64,000 bases of DNA, taken from assembly GCF_019925205.1 (NCBI RefSeq), contig NC_083560.1, positions 34,704,270 to 34,768,269 of the forward strand, written 5' to 3'. The notes under the pieces were generated by a model. That model saw nothing but the letters and a program-made list of their open reading frames with translations, was not told where the DNA came from and did not search any database. This DNA is from Metopolophium dirhodum. Its lineage: Eukaryota; Arthropoda; Insecta; Hemiptera; Aphididae. Position 1 is the stretch's first letter. Each line of letters begins with the position of its first letter. A program made the translations under genes and the position numbers. Below are positions 58,987-64,000 of the stretch, piece after piece.

Positions 58987-61397
58987 GCCTATAATCTCTG
59001 CACAGTTGCCATACCTTAAACAGAACCCATGTCCTCTCCGCACAACCCGCGATAACATTACATCGATCGGAACTGTAGGTTTAGGCACTATATACATTGG
59101 GAGTTTCACTGAATCGATGACCGTCGCCGAAATTTCAAAAATAATAATAATATTATTTCCATTAAAATAAAAATTTTTATTTTATAGGATTTCAAATTTT
59201 ATGTCCTTCGATAAGAAAACGAAAATAAAACGATATGTTTTCAGTGATAATAATAATTTATAAACCTACTTTGGCATTTTTATATAGTGCCATCGGGGCA
59301 GTATACCCTTATAGCCTTATATAATCATAATTTACGACAAACTCAAAATACATGGGTGGTGTCATCGAAATTACATATTATTAGTGCTCCTTTAATATTG
59401 CCTCTAATTAAAAACACATGAGCAGGCTCGTTAAGGGGTATTAATAATATAGAATAATTATACAAAAGTTTTAAATTTTTGTATTTTCAATACTTTGGTT
59501 TATTGAAGTAATAACATCTATTATCAAATATTGTAGATGATAAGTTAATCTATGCCTGTCTAAAAGTCATTTTTCGATATTTTAATTACTTAACTCAATA
59601 ATTTTAATTCAAAATCACAAGTTTTAGAGCCAATAATATTGGACATTTAAAATAAAATATCGAAAATCAACTCATATACAAGCCTGGATAACCTCCTTCT
59701 CTTAAAATTGTTTTATGAGTGTTCATACTATAATTATGTTGCTCAGTTATAGCTTTGTCATTGCAAATACCAAACCAAGTGTCAGTGTTTCACTAAAATT
59801 CACATATTTTGTACCTGATTTGTGTGTAAAGTGCTACGTTACTGACGTGCACGTGCGGGAGCGCTCTGATATTTATTTTATACACAGTCAAACACACAAA
59901 TTATCACTTACTTCGCACACATTTACACAGTCCGCATAAATACTCGTAGAAAATTGCCTATATTGAACTCCTTAAAATCGGTGGATATCGATACCCACCT
60001 CAATTAACTGTTGTTTACAAGTGGCTGGTATTTTTTTTTTAAGGGGAGACCCAGTTTCAAAGTCTACGCTGACTTTCCACCACTTAGTTTGTGTCACCTT
60101 GTCGATGTCATTGCACTAGAAAGTTATAATACAGTGTAATGAACACAACAGAACTGTCGTGACATTCATAATTAAATATATAACCGATAAATAGGCGGGT
60201 CAGGTAAATTATATTATATACCTACATTTATATATATATTAGTAATATACTTATAGTATAGGTGCGAGACAAAAAAAAAAAACTGGAAAATGTAAATGGA
60301 TGGAAGATTTTAATTAATGTCTCTTAATCTGATAAAATATTTGTAGACTGTTGTAATATATTATGCTTTATAATTTATGTATCCTCTTCATAAAAAAAGT
60401 ATTATAATATGAATAATAAATAGCAATGGAAATACAATTCGATGCACCTGCCTACCCATACACTGAAATAATATTATTCTCTGATTGCTTAAACACCGAA
60501 AACATTTTAAATCGGAATGTCTCACTGATGTGATTGCCGCTCAAAAATCCGGGATCTACCTACCTACCTGTTGCACCACAATACTTTCTTTCAATGTCGA
60601 CGAGCTCGCCTGACCGGTTTTCGTACAGAAAACAAACAACAGACACGCATTTATTTTTATCTCATATACCTATATACCCGGAGAACTGCGTGCAGGGACG
60701 AATTTCCATTACGACACCCTTCGTTAATGTCTCCCCCGAGCCCCGACTATCGATAGCGCAGATTGTTTGCAGCTGTGCCGATCGCTCCTTTGTACGAGTT
60801 TCCACCCCCCCCCCCCCCTTCGTGAGCTGTGTTCAATTCCACGCACGTTTACGCGCATGCGAGCGAACCACAGGCCAGATGTTTTTGTCGAACGTTTTCA
60901 CATAAAAACATAATATAATAAACCAATAAAATTATACTCTACTATGGCTTTATATAATAATATATTATAACCAGCTATTAAACACGGCCCGCACCTAACC
61001 AGACCTTTTTTCAGGTAGTTTTCGTTTTAATAACAATAATATTATTATAGTGTTCGAACGATTTCGATTCAAATAGCCACCATGATGTTGATCAATCCAG
61101 TGCTGGGAAAGTTTCTTTACAAAAGCGATTAGTTCACATTCACGTTCGTTTATTGTTCAAAGGGAACTAAATCGTTCCTCGTTTTTCGCTCTTCGATAAT
61201 TTAAAAATTGTATCAATATAATTCAAAGTATTAAATCATTTATGTAAGTAGTTGTTTGTTTCATACAAGTTAAGACCACGGCACCACCGTGTGATTGACT
61301 TGACATTTTGTAAACATTGTCAATACAGTCGCATATTGTCGTATAAATAGGTTTAATTATATACCTAGCAAAACTTTCGCTCTAAAAATTATATAAA
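58987..61397. other. Spacer with promoter-like patch at 60530-60880
   Basis: The patch holds TATCGATA (60748-60755, a DREF-type element), a run of about 14 C at 60806, and GCGCATGCG near 60852. Open frames 60534-60905 and 60571-60756 overlap and are unrecognised. CAGTGCTGGGAAAGTTTC at 61098 resembles a hAT left end. The frame 59715-59939 is unrecognised. Confidence 0.35.
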
Positions 61398-61908
61398 TAA
61401 GGCTGGGCAAGTTAATGATTTTTTTTTAACTCAGTTAAGTTAAGTTATCATGCTTTAATAACAAAAAGTTAAAAGTTAAAAGTTAATTTAACTATAGGTT
61501 AACTCAATTAAGTTAAAAAAAGTAAATTTATTTATACAACGCTAGCGTACTTATTTTTTTTCCAACCTAAAACTGAATTATAGAATATAGTGTTTTTACT
61601 TTATACAGTATTTCCATGTAAATTCAAATTTTTAACTTTAAACAATTCACAGTAAATATTTTTACACATGAAAAATTGGAAAACGAAATAGTGAAATATA
61701 ATTAAATTAAAAACAAAATAAATTAACTTAATTTACTCTTTAAAATGAAAAATGAATTCATTAATTTCACGTAAATTAAAAAATAAATTTAGTAAGTTAA
61801 CAGTTAAGTTAATGAAAGTCCAAAAGTAACTAGTTAAGTTAAAAAGTTAAAATAAAACCAAAATTTTAACTTAACTTTAACTTTTTAACTCGTTGATGTC
61901 CAGCCTTG
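61398..61908. mobile_element. hAT-type MITE with AAGGCTGGGC ends, copy 2
   Basis: Left TAAGGCTGGGCAAGTTAATG; right GATGTCCAGCCTTG. Flanking 8-mers tatataaa and tatataac agree at 7 of 8. The interior is AGTTAA/TTAACT-rich like 40935-41480. Confidence 0.7.
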
Positions 61909-62014
61909 TATATAACCATTAACCATTAGAAATTAATTTTAATTTTAAAATCTTAAAAAATTTTATTATAATTATATTATTACAATTATTATTATAATAA
62001 TATAGTTGACTCAA

Positions 62015-62250
62015 CTATAATATTGCCTACTGTCGTCACCGCAAACGTCAAAACTGAAGAAAAAGTATCGGCTAGGTCCTGCGACCCTGATAACGACAAC
62101 CCCCGAATTCGACTACGGACCGAATAAACTACAGTTAACAGTACTCCGTACAGTAGATAACAACAACAACCATGACAAAGGAAATAAAAAGAAGCGGCTG
62201 GGCCGTGCGACCCTGGTACCGCCAACCCCGATTGGACTGCGTACCGAAAA
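62015..62250 (+). repeat. R3 repeat, two imperfect tandem units
   Basis: The unit GTATCGGCTAGGTCCTGCGA...ACCCCCGAATTCGACTACGG is followed by a second one, GAAGCGGCTGGGCCGTGCGA...CCCCGATTGGACTGCGTAC, about 115 bp later. The first unit also contains CAAACGTCAAAACTGAAGAA, matching 13505-13610 inverted. The minus-strand frame 61992-62225 lies in it. Confidence 0.55.
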
Positions 62251-62322
62251 CAATAATATTATGATAAAGGCTCAGTCAAACAGAAACGGTCAGCCGCGCG
62301 AGCACTGTAAATAATTAATAAT

Positions 62323-62440
62323 CAGTGTTTGGGAAGAACGTCGTTCATGTTCAGTGAACTTCACTCGTTTTTTTTTTTCACATAGACCGTGAAAGACGTT
62401 TACATATGTAATGAACTTGAACGATTTTTAAGACGTTCAT
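62323..62440 (+). mobile_element. Lone hAT-like left terminus
   Basis: CAGTGTTTGGGAAGAACGTC followed by GTTCA/GAAC and ACGTTCAT-type short repeats. No right end was found. Confidence 0.35.
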
Positions 62441-62724
62441 ATTTATTTATTATTTAATAAATATTGATTGATAATACTATTATGGTATATAATATAATAT
62501 AACGAATTATTAAAATAAAATACATGAAATTCCAGTGGGCACGCTTGGACATAGAACAACATTAGGTAATAATATTATGATTTCCACGATTTTCTATTCG
62601 TATTCAAACAATACATATACGTATTTATTAATATGTTTTGTACTTGTTAAAATAATAGGGAAAAACAAAAATAAATAAATACAATTGGTTGGTAACCTTG
62701 GTTAGACCGTCTAATCGCTTGGAT

Positions 62725-62905
62725 TAATGTATTTTTTTTGTCTAAAAATGTCAATAAAAAATTAATCGTTCGGCTAAAAAGTTTAAAAATATAATACAAG
62801 GTTCCTCATAAGTTTTACTATAGCTTTTTAAAAATATTAACCATACATGGGTACGATAATTTTTTATAAGCATTTAAAATTCAAATTTCGACAAAATGTT
62901 CCCGT
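62725..62905 (-). repeat. R1 repeat, long-form body fragment
   Basis: AAAAATGTCAATAAAAAATT, ATAATACAAGGTTCCTCATA and TTTTTTATAAGCATTTAAAA then TTCAAATTTCGACAAAATGT are long-form landmarks on the minus strand. Confidence 0.5.
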
Positions 62906-63072
62906 TAGCTCTCCTTCCCCCAGCGTACGCCATTGGGTGGACCTAATAATACATCTAAAAACTGTTGAAATATATTGTATCTACTCGAGATCGACCAGGC
63001 CAAATTTTAAGATTTTATAATTTGAATTCCGAATAATCAACAATTAAAATTACACAATTTTTCAAATATTCA

Positions 63073-63288
63073 TTACAAATTTTTAGGAATTGGGGAATGA
63101 AATTTAAACATCTTGAGCAGACATAATAACAAATTAAAATCAGTTTTCAGAAATAATATAATCGTGATCGGTATCAGATTGAAAAAGGATTGGTACATTA
63201 TGATTGAAATATAATTTTCCGTTTGCAAAACCGAGGAAATAGAGGTGGAACCGACTGCTAATGCCGCCATGATTGTTGCGAACAACAT
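63073..63288 (-). other. Possible first exon or promoter of a minus-strand gene
   Basis: The minus strand has CAATCATGGCGGCATTAGCA around 63258-63276, an ATGGCGGC core as in YY1/Pho-type sites or a Kozak-like start. The frame reads MLFATIMAALAVGSTSISSV and becomes hydrophobic. The flanking DNA (63300-63360) is GC-richer with TTTCACCATCTGGCGGCGAC on the minus strand. I do not recognise the product, and it could be non-coding. Confidence 0.25.
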
Positions 63289-64000
63289 ATCACTTATATT
63301 AATTTATTATTAGCAAGTAGTCGCCGCCAGATGGTGAAACGACGTTTTCTGGCGAGCGAACCAGATTTGCAACTCCCATTCAACCGAGAGCTCCTATCAA
63401 AACGAATGATTACTTACGTCTCTTTCAGATACCCAACACGAACACTATGACTCCGTAGATGACCTGGGCTTAGGTAGTTAGGTACACAATATTTACTGTG
63501 CGTGACAGTTAATTCTGTAATTATAAATTATAATAATTAATAATTGACAAAAAAACATGGAAATGCACAACTCTCTAGCCCTAGCCCTAGTCCTATATTT
63601 ATGAGTAACTATATGACTAATAATTAATGATTAATAACAACTGTAGGATACTTATATTAAAAATTTATAAATTTGCTGTAGGTATATTATAGGCACACAC
63701 AACATCTTATACACTCTGAGCCGATGAGTGATGAGTGATGACTTTCTCCAAAGTTAATTAGATTAGCACTGTCAGATTTAAAGCGGTACGCTTGTCAGTC
63801 TTACGTCTGTTCCTACATAGCGGAATGGACTGAAGATCGCATATTATAATATTATTATAATATATCACTGTTCTGTTCTGCTTTAGTATACTTCATTGAC
63901 TCAATAAGTACGTAACTTATCTACGAGTATACCTCGGCAGACGGTTTGGATTTTATACTAAAAAGACAATAACGGAGTCGAACAATCAGTACAAAACTCG

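Noticed and set aside
60534..60905. 123-codon gene
   Set aside because: Overlaps a second frame and a poly-C run; product unrecognised; more likely a GC-richer non-coding patch.

Overview
The window is AT-rich eukaryotic nuclear DNA with introns bounded by GT/AG, very low gene density and a dense layer of transposable elements. The transposase remnants (MULE with a FLYWCH-like part, several hAT, a KRBA2/Ginger-like integrase with introns) and the compact introns fit an insect. I infer an aphid from the general look of the repeats; that is a judgement, not a database result.

Only one ordinary host gene is convincing. A four-exon minus-strand gene (43815-47552) encodes an MRG-binding protein (MRGBP/Eaf7) homologue, a subunit of the NuA4/TIP60 histone acetyltransferase complex. 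Its third intron contains an isolated GC-rich island of about 0.9 kb (roughly 44015-44990) with many perfect hairpins. It has no recognisable coding content and is the least explained object in the window.

The best-resolved mobile element is a KRBA2-like (Ginger-type) DNA transposon at 23306-27820. It has terminal inverted repeats starting TGTTACG and TATA flanks. Its four-exon integrase gene has an Asn where the second catalytic Asp is expected and an in-frame TGA before its Cys-rich tail. A hAT element (25847-27711) with a perfect 8-bp target duplication (CGCATTCG) is inserted in its 3' part and itself carries fragments of another repeat.

Layout: 0.2-1.4 kb MULE relic; 3.7-4.7 kb hAT relic; 5.2-6.5 kb GC-richer segment and a fold-back MITE; 7.7-14.5 kb a chain of copies of one abundant repeat, called R1 here; 15.8-22.7 kb hAT and pogo-like relics; 23.3-28.3 kb the nested Ginger/hAT complex and a TIR element; 29.6-38.7 kb more R1; 39.3-43 kb MITEs with long inverted repeats, including a 438-bp near-perfect fold-back between TTAA sites; 43.8-47.6 kb the MRGBP-like gene; 50.4-52.4 kb two head-to-head R1 copies; 54.2-56.3 kb a nested stack of small TIR elements; 58.7-64 kb small hAT-type MITEs, a GC-rich tandem repeat and a few promoter-like GC patches.

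R1 occurs at least 16 times, whole or broken, on both strands. It begins near a G-rich, GTGGGCAAGTGGGTG-like head and ends CGCTCAGAATCTAAAA, and the motif GATTCTGAGCGGAG near its head is inverted at its tail. Most short open frames in the window lie inside repeats or GC-rich patches and were not called as genes.
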